DNA from: Streptomyces diastatochromogenes
Lineage (GTDB): Bacteria; Actinomycetota; Actinomycetes; Streptomycetales; Streptomycetaceae
DNA: 33,317 nucleotides
Assembly: GCA_001418405.1 (NCBI GenBank)
Contig: LIQL01000029.1
Location: forward strand, 1 to 33,317
Reading direction: 5' to 3'
Made by a program: the position numbers and the translations under genes
In this document: piece by piece, positions 1 through 7,078 of the stretch
Layout: each line of letters starts with the position of its first letter
Numbering within the stretch: the stretch's first letter is position 1
The notes under the pieces: model-generated
The model's input: only the letters and a program-made list of their open reading frames with translations
Databases searched by the model: none
Told to the model about the DNA's origin: nothing

Positions 1-53
1 ACGAAGGAGCGGGTTCGGGCGGCCGGGGGGTGCGCCCGAACCCGCTCCTTCGT
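1..53. terminator. Strong hairpin terminator downstream of the uridine kinase gene
   Basis: Positions 1-21 pair perfectly with 33-53 (21-bp stem, 11-nt loop). It lies 38 bp past the stop of the minus-strand uridine kinase gene. The stem reaches the first base of the window, so it may extend further left and also serve a converging gene there. There is no U-run, as is usual for Streptomyces terminators. Confidence 0.85.
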
Positions 54-91
54 GCGTGCCGGGAGCGTCCCGCCGCGCGGCGGGAGGCGCG

Positions 92-772
92 TCAGCGCCG
101 GGCCGCGGCCCGCGCCGGATCGTCCCCCGCGCCCGCGACCCCGTGCGCACCGGACGGCGCGCCCTCGCGCGCCGCCGCTATCCGGGTCAGCGCCTCCGGC
201 TTGGCGCACGGGTGGGCGCCGAGCGCGGTGTGCCGGGCCACGATCGTCCGCTCGTTGCGCAGCAGCCGCAGCCCCCGCCGCACCAGGTACACCGCGGGCT
301 TGCGGCCCTCGCGCAGGTCCCGGGCCAGCCGCCGCCGGAAGGTGGTGGCGGGCCGCCCGCGCAGGCACAGCGCGTCGGCCAGCAGCCCCGCCGCCCGGCA
401 CCGGTCGATGACGTCGGCGGCGAAGATGCCCTCCGCGATGAACAGCGGCGCCCCGTCCAGGGCCAGGCCCGTGGCGCCGGTCCGGGAGCTGGTCGCGATG
501 TCGTACACCGGGACCGCGGTGCGGCCGGTGCGGCACAGTTCCTCGATGGCGGCGACCGCGGTGTCCGCGTCCCAGGAGAGCGGCGAGTCCCAGTCCGCGC
601 CGCCGCCGTCCGGCAACTGCGGGAGCGAGGGGTCCGTGCACTCCTTGTAGAAGTCGTCGAGGTTGAGGACGGGCAGACCGGACAGGGCGGCCAGGGACGT
701 CTTCCCGGAGCCGGAGGGGCCGGTCAGCAAGAGGACGCGGGCGCGCGGCCGGGCGGGCGAATGGGAGTTCAC
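92..772 (-). CDS. Uridine kinase-like P-loop kinase
   Basis: A 226-aa cytosolic P-loop kinase of the uridine kinase / phosphoribulokinase type, expected to phosphorylate uridine (and possibly cytidine) in pyrimidine salvage. Visible features are the Walker A motif GPSGSGKTS at residues 18-26, an acidic substrate-loop motif LDDFYK at about 38-43, and DWDSP near residue 60. The C-terminal ~30 residues are Ala/Gly-rich and look disordered. I chose the GTG at 772 because a GACAAT hexamer (781-786) sits 8 nt upstream, as in a leaderless transcript; a GTG at 778 would add two residues but would lie only 2 nt from that hexamer. It is divergent from the secreted-protein gene at 955. The family assignment is firm; substrate choice is inferred. 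Confidence 0.85.
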   Translation of the reverse strand: MNSHSPARPRARVLLLTGPSGSGKTSLAALSGLPVLNLDDFYKECTDPSLPQLPDGGGADWDSPLSWDADTAVAAIEELCRTGRTAVPVYDIATSSRTGATGLALDGAPLFIAEGIFAADVIDRCRAAGLLADALCLRGRPATTFRRRLARDLREGRKPAVYLVRRGLRLLRNERTIVARHTALGAHPCAKPEALTRIAAAREGAPSGAHGVAGAGDDPARAAARR

Positions 773-780
773 GGGCACTC

Positions 781-786
781 ATTGTC
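781..786 (-). promoter_or_regulatory. Putative -10 box (GACAAT) of the uridine kinase gene
   Basis: On the minus strand GACAAT is followed by 8 nt and then the GTG start at 772. This spacing fits leaderless transcription. No convincing -35 was seen. Confidence 0.4.
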
Positions 787-954
787 GGGCATTGCGCCGT
801 GGGGGGTACCCCTGGCGCGCGAGGTGGAACGCCCGGCCACCCCTCAACTACGCTTCGCAGTCAATCGGTTACGCGGAGGGTTCGTGAGGCGTCCGCGCGA
901 CCGGTGGCACCACCGCGATTCCGCTCCGCTCCGATCCACAGGCAGGTGGCTCAC

Positions 955-1368
955 ATGCCCTCCCACGCACGTCCCAAGACCAGCCGCGTCCCCCGCGGCC
1001 TGTTGCGCGCCGGTTTGGTGGTCTCCGCGGCCGGCGTCGCGCTCACGGGCGGCGCGGCGGTGGCGGGCGCGGCCGCCCCCGCGGCCGGCGACACGGCCCC
1101 GCAACGGACCTCGGACGAAGGGCTGGTGGGGCAGGCGCTGACGCGCTCGGTGACGGGCTCCACCGGCCGCGGCCTCGGCCCCGTCAAGGACCTCAAGCTG
1201 GACCCGATGGCCAACACCGGCGTCGATCCCCTGGCGAACGGCCTCGGTACCCAGGTCGCGGACTTCAAGCCGGTGAGCACCACGCAGGTGACGGACCCGG
1301 TGACCAAGGGCGGTTCGCTGCGGGACCTGCCGGTGACCGGCACGGCGATGCGGCTGCTGCCCGGCTGA
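955..1368 (+). CDS. Small secreted hypothetical protein
   Basis: A 137-aa protein with a clear N-terminal Sec-type signal: basic N-region (residues 1-20, several Arg/Lys), hydrophobic core GLVVSAAGVALTGGAAVAGA (about 20-39), and likely cleavage after an Ala-rich stretch near residues 39-42. The mature part is about 95 residues, has no Cys and no motif I recognise, and contains a Gly/Asp/Leu-rich section (KDLKLDPMANTGVDPLANGL). The ATG at 955 follows AGGTGG at 944-949. It is a single gene between a divergent kinase and a bidirectional terminator. Proteins like this in Streptomyces are usually left as secreted hypotheticals, so no function is assigned. Confidence 0.75.
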   Translation: MPSHARPKTSRVPRGLLRAGLVVSAAGVALTGGAAVAGAAAPAAGDTAPQRTSDEGLVGQALTRSVTGSTGRGLGPVKDLKLDPMANTGVDPLANGLGTQVADFKPVSTTQVTDPVTKGGSLRDLPVTGTAMRLLPG

Positions 1369-1393
1369 TCGGCCGGCCCCGCCCCGCAACGCG

Positions 1394-1436
1394 ACGGCGC
1401 GGGACCCCGCCCACCAGGGGCCGGGTCCCGCGCCGT
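1394..1436. terminator. Bidirectional hairpin terminator
   Basis: Arms ACGGCGCGGGACCC (1394-1407) and GGGTCCCGCGCCGT (1423-1436) form a perfect 14-bp stem with a 15-nt loop between converging genes (stops at 1368 and 1479). Confidence 0.85.
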
Positions 1437-1440
1437 TCGT

Positions 1441-1471
1441 CCGTGCCGGCCCCGGGGCGGAGCCGGCACGG
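1441..1471. terminator. Second hairpin next to the stop of the pseudo-ALDH gene
   Basis: CCGTGCCGGC (1441-1450) pairs with GCCGGCACGG (1462-1471), a perfect 10-bp stem with an 11-nt loop. It lies 8 bp past the minus-strand stop at 1479 and so serves the deoC-ALDH operon. Confidence 0.7.
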
Positions 1472-1478
1472 CTGCGGA

Positions 1479-2339
1479 TCAGACGCCCATCGGGTGCCAC
1501 ACCGTCTTGGTCTCCAGGAAGGACAGCAGCCGGTCGGTGCCCGGGTCGGCGGTCCAGTCCGTGGCCCGCGGGCGCAGCACCCGCTTGAGGTTGTCCGCCG
1601 CCGCGGTCTCCAGCTCCGTCGCCAGTGCGGCGTCGGCACCGGCCAGGTCCAGGGCGTTGACGTCCTGGTGGGCGGCGAGCGGAGCGGACAGTTCCGCGGT
1701 CCGGCCCGAGAGGAGGTTGACCACCCCGCCCGGCAGGTCGGAGGTGGCCAGCACCTCCGCCAGGGACAGCGCCGGCAGCGGGGCCCGCTCCGCGGCCACG
1801 ACCACGGCGGTGTTGCCCGTGACGATCACCGGGGCGAGCACCGAGACCAGACCCAGGAACGACGACTCCTGCGGCGCCACCACGGCCACCACGCCGGTCG
1901 GCTCCGGGGCGGAGAGGTTGAAGTACGGGCCCGCCACCGGGTTCGACGACCCGGCGATCTGGGCGACCTTGTCGGACCAGCCCGCGTACCAGACCCAGCG
2001 GTCGACCGCCGCGTCCACCTGCGCCGCGGCCTTGGCCTTCGAGAGCCCCTCGGCGTCCGCCACCTCGGCGACGAACTGGTCCCGGCGGCCCTCCAGCATC
2101 TCCGCGACGCGGTACAGGATCTGGCCCCGGTTGTACGCCGTCGCGCCCGACCAGCCGCCGAACGCCTTGCGGGCGGCGACCACCGCGTCCCGTGCGTCCT
2201 TGCGGGAGGCCAGCGGGGCGTTGGCCAGCCAGCTGCCCTTTGCGTCGGTCACCTCGTACACCCGCCCGCTCTCGGACCGGGGGAACTTGCCCCCGACGTA
2301 CAGCTTGTAGGTCTTGAAGACAGCCAGCCGCTCAGACAT
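1479..2339 (-). CDS. Truncated, non-catalytic aldehyde dehydrogenase homologue
   Basis: This 286-aa protein aligns with the NAD-binding part of aldehyde dehydrogenases but ends before the catalytic-Cys domain; full enzymes are about 480-500 aa. The start (YKLYVGGKF) and the AGWSDK segment match ALDH family positions. The PWNFP motif is replaced by APQESS, FTGSTEVG by LDLAGADAA, and the LELGGK general-base Glu segment is not recognisable. It should therefore not oxidise aldehydes by itself. Its ATG overlaps the end of the catalytic ALDH gene by 8 nt (2332-2339), implying translational coupling and a possible partner or scaffolding role. The ALDH16 family carries a catalytic plus a degenerate ALDH domain in one chain; here the two are separate genes. 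That link is an inference. Confidence 0.8.
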   Translation of the reverse strand: MSERLAVFKTYKLYVGGKFPRSESGRVYEVTDAKGSWLANAPLASRKDARDAVVAARKAFGGWSGATAYNRGQILYRVAEMLEGRRDQFVAEVADAEGLSKAKAAAQVDAAVDRWVWYAGWSDKVAQIAGSSNPVAGPYFNLSAPEPTGVVAVVAPQESSFLGLVSVLAPVIVTGNTAVVVAAERAPLPALSLAEVLATSDLPGGVVNLLSGRTAELSAPLAAHQDVNALDLAGADAALATELETAAADNLKRVLRPRATDWTADPGTDRLLSFLETKTVWHPMGV

Positions 2340-3762
2340 TGAGGTACGCCTCCAGACCGTGCCGGCCGCCCTCGCGGCCGAAGCCCGACTCCTTGTAGCC
2401 GCCGAACGGCGAGGTCGGGTCGAACTTGTTGAACGTGTTGGACCAGATGACGCCGGCCCGCAGCTTGCTCGCCATCCACAGCATGCGCGAGCCCTTCTCG
2501 GTCCAGATGCCCGCCGACAGGCCGTAGGGCGTGTTGTTGGCCTTGGCCACCGCCTCCTCCGGCGTGCGGAAGGTCAGCACGGACAGCACCGGGCCGAAGA
2601 CCTCCTCGCGGGCGATCCGGTGGGCCTGGGTGACGCCGGTGAACAGCGTCGGCGCGAACCAGTAGCCGGCGCCGGGCAGTTCGCACGCCGGGGCCCAGCG
2701 CTCGGCGCCCTCGGCCTCGCCCGCGTCGGCCAGCTCGGTGATCCGGGCCAGCTGCTCGGCGGAGTTGATCGCGCCGATGTCGGTGTTCTTGTCCAGCGGG
2801 TCGCCGACCCGCAGGGTGGCCATCCGCCGCTTGAGCGCGTCCAGCAGCTCGTCCTGGACCGACTCCTGGACCAGCAGCCGGGAACCCGCGCAGCACACGT
2901 GCCCCTGGTTGAAGAAGATCCCGTTGACGATCCCCTCGACGGCCTGGTCGATCGGGGCGTCGTCGAAGACGATGTTGGCCGCCTTGCCGCCCAGTTCGAG
3001 GGTGAGCTTCTTGTCCGTGCCGGCGACCGTACGGGCGATCGCCTTGCCCACCTCGGTGGAGCCGGTGAACGCGACCTTGTCGATGCCCGGGTGGGCCACC
3101 AGCGCCGCGCCGGTCGAGCCGTCACCGGTGACGATGTTGACGACGCCCTTGGGCAGCCCGGCCTGGCGGCAGATGTCCGCGAAGAACAGCGCGGACAGCG
3201 GGGTGGTCTCGGCCGGCTTGAGGACGACGGTGTTGCCGCAGGCCAGCGCCGGCGCGACCTTCCACGCCAGCATCAGCAGCGGGAAGTTCCACGGGATGAC
3301 CTGGCCGGCCACGCCCAGCGGGCGCGGGTTCGGGCCGAGGCCCGCGTGGTCGAGCTTGTCCGCCCAGCCCGCGTAGTAGAAGAAGTGCGCGGCCACCAGC
3401 GGCAGGTCGGCGTCCCGCGCCTCGCGGATCGGCTTGCCGTTGTCCAGGGTCTCCAGGACGGCCAGCTCGCGCGAGCGCTCCTGGATGATCCGGGCGATCC
3501 GGAAGAGGTACTTGGCGCGCTCGGCGCCCGGCAGCGCCGACCACTTCTCGAACGCCGCGCGGGCCGCCTTGACCGCGCGGTCGACGTCGTCGGCGGTGCC
3601 CTGGGTGTACTCGGCCAGCACCTCTTCGGTGGCGGGCGAGACGGTCTTGCGCAGGCCGCCGCCCGCGCCCTCGGTGAACTCGCCGTCGATGAACAGCCCG
3701 TAGGAGGACGCGAGGTCCACCACGGCGCGCGACTCGGGCGCCGGTGCGTAGTCAAAGGTCAT
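2332..3762 (-). CDS. NAD(P)-dependent aldehyde dehydrogenase
   Basis: A 476-aa complete ALDH. Motifs in order are PWNFP (157-161), KPAE (182-185), FTGSTEVG (232-239), general-base Glu256 in LELGGK, catalytic Cys290 in NQGHVCCAGSR, EEVFGPV, and the C-terminal FGGYKESGFGREGG. It oxidises aldehydes to acids in the cytosol with NAD(P). The ATG at 3762 follows the deoC stop (3765) by 2 nt, and the downstream pseudo-ALDH start overlaps its stop. Because DeoC releases acetaldehyde, acetaldehyde is the most sensible substrate, giving acetate; this is inferred from context, as the sequence alone does not fix the substrate. A much longer open frame continues upstream into deoC and is not used. Confidence 0.92.
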   Translation of the reverse strand: MTFDYAPAPESRAVVDLASSYGLFIDGEFTEGAGGGLRKTVSPATEEVLAEYTQGTADDVDRAVKAARAAFEKWSALPGAERAKYLFRIARIIQERSRELAVLETLDNGKPIREARDADLPLVAAHFFYYAGWADKLDHAGLGPNPRPLGVAGQVIPWNFPLLMLAWKVAPALACGNTVVLKPAETTPLSALFFADICRQAGLPKGVVNIVTGDGSTGAALVAHPGIDKVAFTGSTEVGKAIARTVAGTDKKLTLELGGKAANIVFDDAPIDQAVEGIVNGIFFNQGHVCCAGSRLLVQESVQDELLDALKRRMATLRVGDPLDKNTDIGAINSAEQLARITELADAGEAEGAERWAPACELPGAGYWFAPTLFTGVTQAHRIAREEVFGPVLSVLTFRTPEEAVAKANNTPYGLSAGIWTEKGSRMLWMASKLRAGVIWSNTFNKFDPTSPFGGYKESGFGREGGRHGLEAYLNV

Positions 3763-3764
3763 GG

Positions 3765-4766
3765 TCAGTCCACCGTGACGTAGTCGGGGCCGGAGTAGCG
3801 GCCGGTGCTGAGCTTCTGACGCTGCATCAGCAGGTCGTTGAGGAGGCTGGACGCGCCGAAGCGGAACCAGTCGGCGGTCAGCCACGCGTCGCCCAGCGTC
3901 TCGTTGACCATCACCAGGTACTTGACCGCGTCCTTGGTCGTCCGGATGCCGCCGGCCGGCTTCACGCCGACCTGCACGCCGGTCGCCGCGGCGAAGTCGC
4001 GCACCGCCTCCAGCATCAGCAGCGTGACCGGGGGCGTGGCGTTCACCGCCACCTTGCCCGTCGAGGTCTTGATGAAGTCCGCGCCGGCCAGCATCGCCAG
4101 CCAGGAGACCCGCCGGACGTTGTCGTACGTCTGGAGCTCGCCGGTCTCGAAGATGACCTTCAGGTGGGCGGCCGGGCCGTCGGGACGCGCGCACGCCTCC
4201 TTCACGGCCTTGATCTCCTCGAAGACCTCCAGGTAGCGGCCGGAGAGGAAGGCGCCCCGGTCGATCACCATGTCGATCTCGTCGGCGCCGGCGGCCACCG
4301 CGTCCCGGGTGTCGGCCAGCTTCACCGGCAGCGCGGCCCGGCCCGCCGGGAAGGCGGTGGCGACGGAGGCGACATGGATGCCGGAGTCGCCCAGCGCCTC
4401 CTTGGCGGTCGCCACCATGTCCGGGTAGACGCAGATCGCGGCGACCTTGGGGGCGGTGCGGTCGGTGGGATCGGGGTGGACGCCCTTGGCGCACAGCGCC
4501 CGGACCTTGCCGGGGGTGTCCGCGCCTTCGAGCGTCGTCAGGTCGATCATCGAGATGGCCAGGTCGATGGCGTACGCCTTCGCCGTGGTCTTGATCGAGC
4601 GGGTGCCGAGCGTGGCGGCGCGGGCCTGGAGCCCTACCGCGTCGACGCCGGGGAGTCCGTGCAGGAAGCGGCGCAGCGCTCCGTTCGAGGCGGTCACGTC
4701 CGCCATCGACGCCAGGCGCCCCGCGGCCTCATTGCCGTATGCGGGAACAGTGGTGGGCATGGTCAC
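3765..4766 (-). CDS. deoC: Deoxyribose-phosphate aldolase
   Basis: A 333-aa class I aldolase cleaving 2-deoxyribose-5-phosphate to glyceraldehyde-3-phosphate and acetaldehyde. Visible are EIDMVID (Asp165), the Schiff-base Lys233 in DFIKTSTGK, and the second Lys269 in VGVKPAGGIR, matching E. coli Asp102, Lys167 and Lys201. The protein is longer than E. coli DeoC, as in other actinobacterial forms. I favour GTG 4766: TATGCT (4773-4778) lies 6 nt upstream, with no Shine-Dalgarno sequence, pointing to a leaderless mRNA. ATG 4760 is the alternative. It is the first gene of the operon with the ALDH and pseudo-ALDH. A perfect palindrome (4780-4791) sits just upstream of the -10 and recurs at the PNP gene, so both are probably repressed together. 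Confidence 0.95.
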   Translation of the reverse strand: MTMPTTVPAYGNEAAGRLASMADVTASNGALRRFLHGLPGVDAVGLQARAATLGTRSIKTTAKAYAIDLAISMIDLTTLEGADTPGKVRALCAKGVHPDPTDRTAPKVAAICVYPDMVATAKEALGDSGIHVASVATAFPAGRAALPVKLADTRDAVAAGADEIDMVIDRGAFLSGRYLEVFEEIKAVKEACARPDGPAAHLKVIFETGELQTYDNVRRVSWLAMLAGADFIKTSTGKVAVNATPPVTLLMLEAVRDFAAATGVQVGVKPAGGIRTTKDAVKYLVMVNETLGDAWLTADWFRFGASSLLNDLLMQRQKLSTGRYSGPDYVTVD

Positions 4767-4772
4767 GAGGGG

Positions 4773-4791
4773 AGCATATCTACGCGCGTAG
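4773..4791 (-). promoter_or_regulatory. deoC promoter -10 plus palindromic operator CTACGCGCGTAG
   Basis: The 12-bp perfect palindrome CTACGCGCGTAG is at 4780-4791. The putative -10 TATGCT is at 4773-4778 on the minus strand, so the palindrome sits in the -35/-10 spacer, a classic repressor position. The same 12-mer occurs at 11880-11891 before the PNP gene. The central CG is typical of LacI-family operators, but the cognate regulator is unknown. Confidence 0.7.
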
Positions 4792-4891
4792 CGACATGCC
4801 ACCCCCCGGCCGGAACCGCCCGGGAACGGCCGGATGCGCGCGGCGTCCGCATTGATGCCGTAACGCAATGTCCGGCATCCGGACGGTCAGG

Positions 4892-4897
4892 CAGAAT
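4892..4897 (+). promoter_or_regulatory. Putative -10 box (CAGAAT) of the PH-like membrane protein gene
   Basis: CAGAAT is followed by exactly 7 nt and the ATG at 4905. There is no Shine-Dalgarno sequence, so leaderless transcription is likely. Confidence 0.4.
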
Positions 4898-4904
4898 CGG
4901 CGGC

Positions 4905-5528
4905 ATGACGAGCCCGGAACGGTCCACCTCGCCTCCGCAGCAGTACGCGGAACGCAGCTACCGCTCGCCGGCGGCCCTGGTCGGCGGCGCACTGCTCATC
5001 GCGCTCGGCCTCTGGCTCGGCGCCGACGCGCTGCTGCGCGGCACCCCCGCCACCCAGCTCACCGCGCTCTTCGCGCTGCTCTTCGGGGTGCCGCTGGTCG
5101 CCGCCTTCTCGCTGCGACCGCTGGTCCGGGCGAACGAGGACCGGCTGCTGGTGCGCAACCCGTTCCGCACCATCACGCTGCCCTGGGCGGCCGTCGAGGA
5201 CCTGCGGGCGACGTTCTCCGCCGAGGTCTTCACCGGCGCCGGCGCCAAGTACCAGCTCTGGGCCATTCCGGTCTCCCTCCGCCAACGCAAGAAGGTCGCC
5301 CGCCAGGCCGCGCGCGGCGCCGGCCGCCCCCGCTTCGGCCTCAACGCCGACGCCGGCCCGGTCCCCAAGGCGATGGCCGACCAGACCCTCGCCGAACTCC
5401 ACGAGATCAAGGACCGCGCGACCCACCGCGAGACCGCCCAGGGCGACCCCGAGGTCCGCTGGTCGTACGCGATCCTCGCCCCGAGCCTGGTGGGGGCGGT
5501 GGGGTTGGCGGTGATGGTGGCGCTGTAG
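4905..5528 (+). CDS. PH-like domain membrane protein
   Basis: A 207-aa integral membrane protein. Two hydrophobic segments lie at about residues 23-45 (ALVGGALLIALGLWLGA) and 52-70 (LTALFALLFGVPLVAAFSL), and a third at the extreme C-terminus (about 187-207). The middle section after NEDRLLVRNPFRTITLPWAAVEDLRA is typical of bacterial PH-domain (bPH) proteins, where a strand pair follows the membrane anchors. The function is unknown. It starts at ATG 4905 with no ribosome site and faces away from deoC, sharing its promoter region. It converges on the accessory block, separated from it by a strong terminator. Confidence 0.8.
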   Translation: MTSPERSTSPPQQYAERSYRSPAALVGGALLIALGLWLGADALLRGTPATQLTALFALLFGVPLVAAFSLRPLVRANEDRLLVRNPFRTITLPWAAVEDLRATFSAEVFTGAGAKYQLWAIPVSLRQRKKVARQAARGAGRPRFGLNADAGPVPKAMADQTLAELHEIKDRATHRETAQGDPEVRWSYAILAPSLVGAVGLAVMVAL

Positions 5529-5540
5529 TTGGCGTTGGGG

Positions 5541-5579
5541 CGGCCCCGCCCTCCCCGGCCAACGGGGAAGGCGGGGCCG
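5541..5579. terminator. Bidirectional hairpin terminator
   Basis: CGGCCCCGCC (5541-5550) pairs with GGCGGGGCCG (5570-5579), and the stem continues inward (TCCCCG with CGGGGA) after one mismatch, leaving a 5-nt loop. It lies between converging stops at 5528 and 5587. Confidence 0.88.
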
Positions 5580-5586
5580 TTCCCCC

Positions 5587-6096
5587 TCACCGTGCGGGCG
5601 GGATCCGCGCGGCACCCTTCAGGGGAGCGCCCGGGGCACTCCCCGCAGGGCGGACCGGGGTCGCGAGCCGAGCCGATGGGGCCTTACGGGACCCGTGCGG
5701 CCCGTGCTCGGGGCTCGTCCGGTCGGGGGAGTCGTGTGCGGGCTCCGGCGCGTCGTCGCCGTCCCCGCCGTCTGCGTCGTCCGCAGCCTCCTCGTCGAGA
5801 TCTCCCTCCCACTGGACCAAGCGGGCGCCCCGACTCTCCGACACCCGGTGGACCTTGGTCAGTTGAGTGTTCAATTCGACGGCCAGGAGGTGGATCTCCC
5901 CGGGGGTCCACGACCGGGCGGCGAGGATGCCGGCCGCGTCCTCGATGAGGTCGGCGGCCGAGGCCATCTGCTCCGCCTCGACCCGGTCGGCGAGGCGCGA
6001 GACGTATCCGGTGCCGGTCCCGCCGAGGAGGTAGCAGGGTTTCCCGTCCCAACTGGTCCACGGCAACAGCCTGGCGGTGCCCATGGGGTGCGTCAC
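5587..6096 (-). CDS. Conserved-looking hypothetical protein of the XRE module, coupled to the upstream gene
   Basis: A 169-aa protein. The N-terminal ~100 residues look folded (GKPCYLLGGTGTGYVSRLAD, then helices with AADLIEDAAGILAA and VHRVSESRGARL). The C-terminal ~65 residues are an acidic Asp/Glu/Gly tract followed by a Pro/Arg/Ala-rich tail and are probably disordered. The GTG start at 6096 overlaps the TGA of the preceding gene (GTGA, 6093-6096), so translation is coupled. An internal ATG at 6084 is less likely. The N-terminal part resembles small Streptomyces proteins encoded beside XRE regulators, from memory. No enzymatic motif was recognised. Confidence 0.65.
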   Translation of the reverse strand: MTHPMGTARLLPWTSWDGKPCYLLGGTGTGYVSRLADRVEAEQMASAADLIEDAAGILAARSWTPGEIHLLAVELNTQLTKVHRVSESRGARLVQWEGDLDEEAADDADGGDGDDAPEPAHDSPDRTSPEHGPHGSRKAPSARLATPVRPAGSAPGAPLKGAARIPPAR

Positions 6097-6401
6097 GCGG
6101 CCACCTCCACCCCGTGGATCCAGCGGGGCCCCAGGTCGATGCCGTGGACGGCCAGCCAGAGGGTCCGGCGCCGTTCCCGTCGCGCGCGACGCTCCCGCCG
6201 TTCCTCGGGCGTGAGCACGTACGGGCGGACCAAGGCGACGTCCTCGCCCCGCAGCACGGGCTCGGCCACGTGCTCCCGTCGGACCATCGGGGCGTGAACC
6301 CGCCGCGCAACGGGCGGCGAACCGGCCGACCGACGGCGGCCTCGCGCGGGGAACACCCGTCGCAGCAGCGGGAGTAAGCATCCCGCGATAGCGTTGGTCA
6401 T
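6093..6401 (-). CDS. Small basic hypothetical protein with a TTA codon
   Basis: A 102-aa, Arg-rich protein. The N-terminus (AGCLLPLLRRVFPARGRRR) is short, hydrophobic and basic, and the C-terminal half is recognisable as VALVRPYVLTPEERRERRARRERR ... GIDLGPRWIHGVEVAA in outline, a pattern I associate with small Streptomyces proteins next to XRE regulators. ATG 6401 is preceded by AAGGAG with an 8-nt spacer, a very good ribosome site, which rules out the ATG further upstream. Codon 9 is TTA (6375-6377), which in Streptomyces needs the bldA tRNA. Its stop overlaps the next start, so bldA dependence would extend to that gene as well. Function unknown. Confidence 0.65.
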   Translation of the reverse strand: MTNAIAGCLLPLLRRVFPARGRRRSAGSPPVARRVHAPMVRREHVAEPVLRGEDVALVRPYVLTPEERRERRARRERRRTLWLAVHGIDLGPRWIHGVEVAA

Positions 6402-6495
6402 GTCGTCAACTCCTTGTTGGTTGATGGCCACGCCCCCGGGCCGTCGCCACGGTCGCGGGGGTACTCCTCTTGTCGCGCACGTTCCTGAGCGGCCG

Positions 6496-6984
6496 TCAGG
6501 CGGGCTCGGTATGCGGCCCGCCCGACGCGGCGGCCATGACGTGCAGGAAACCGCCGGCCTTCTCGATCTCGCGGGTCACCTGGTCGTACTCCCGCGCCAC
6601 GGGCGAGATCATCGAACGGCGTGCCGTGACCACCGCACCGGCTCCACCGGACCGGACGTGCGCGATCGCTTGCCGGAGCCCGGTGCGGTCCGGAGGCGGC
6701 GGTGAACCCGCACCGTCCTCGATCACGGCGGTGATCTCCCAGCAGAACGCCTCGGCGTACTCCGTGCAGTCCCTGCGGAGTTCGGCGGTGTCGGCGTGCG
6801 GGTCACCACACAGGTAGATCACGCAGCGGAACCGCCCTCTGCGCGTGGCTTTGCCGGGCGCGCCCGCGTCACCCGGCGGGACGCCCGCTGCCGCGTCCGC
6901 GAGAGTCCGTCGCCGCCGTAAGTCGCTCTCGGTTCGGCGGGCCTTGGGCGGCTCCTGCCGCTGCCCGCGTTCGGTACTGGCCAT
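6496..6984 (-). CDS. Degenerate serine-recombinase N-terminal-domain-like protein with a TTA codon
   Basis: A 162-aa protein. A charged N-terminal tail (residues 1-50) precedes a domain with the secondary-structure order of the resolvase catalytic fold: a beta strand FRCVIYLCGD (about 51-60), RTGLRQAIAHVRSGGAGAVV (about 100-120), then REIEKAGGFLHVM near the end. The catalytic Ser of the usual YxRVS motif is absent (IYLCGD), the DRLSR-type Arg cluster is altered to ARRSMIS, and there is no DNA-binding C-terminal domain, so strand exchange is not expected. Codon 22 is TTA (6919-6921), suggesting bldA control. It follows the XRE regulator gene by 94 nt. No Shine-Dalgarno sequence precedes ATG 6984. 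A regulatory or binding role is possible; function unknown. Confidence 0.6.
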   Translation of the reverse strand: MASTERGQRQEPPKARRTESDLRRRRTLADAAAGVPPGDAGAPGKATRRGRFRCVIYLCGDPHADTAELRRDCTEYAEAFCWEITAVIEDGAGSPPPPDRTGLRQAIAHVRSGGAGAVVTARRSMISPVAREYDQVTREIEKAGGFLHVMAAASGGPHTEPA

Positions 6985-7078
6985 GCGTCAATCGTGTACG
7001 AGTCGTCACGCATGGTGAAGTGACGGAATGTAGGGCCGGGCGAGTACGTCCAACCCCTACTCACATGCTTCGTAGGAG

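Noticed and set aside
56..1141. A long plus-strand frame opposite the uridine kinase gene
   Set aside because: Runs through the kinase antisense and into the intergenic region; no recognisable domain and no credible start.
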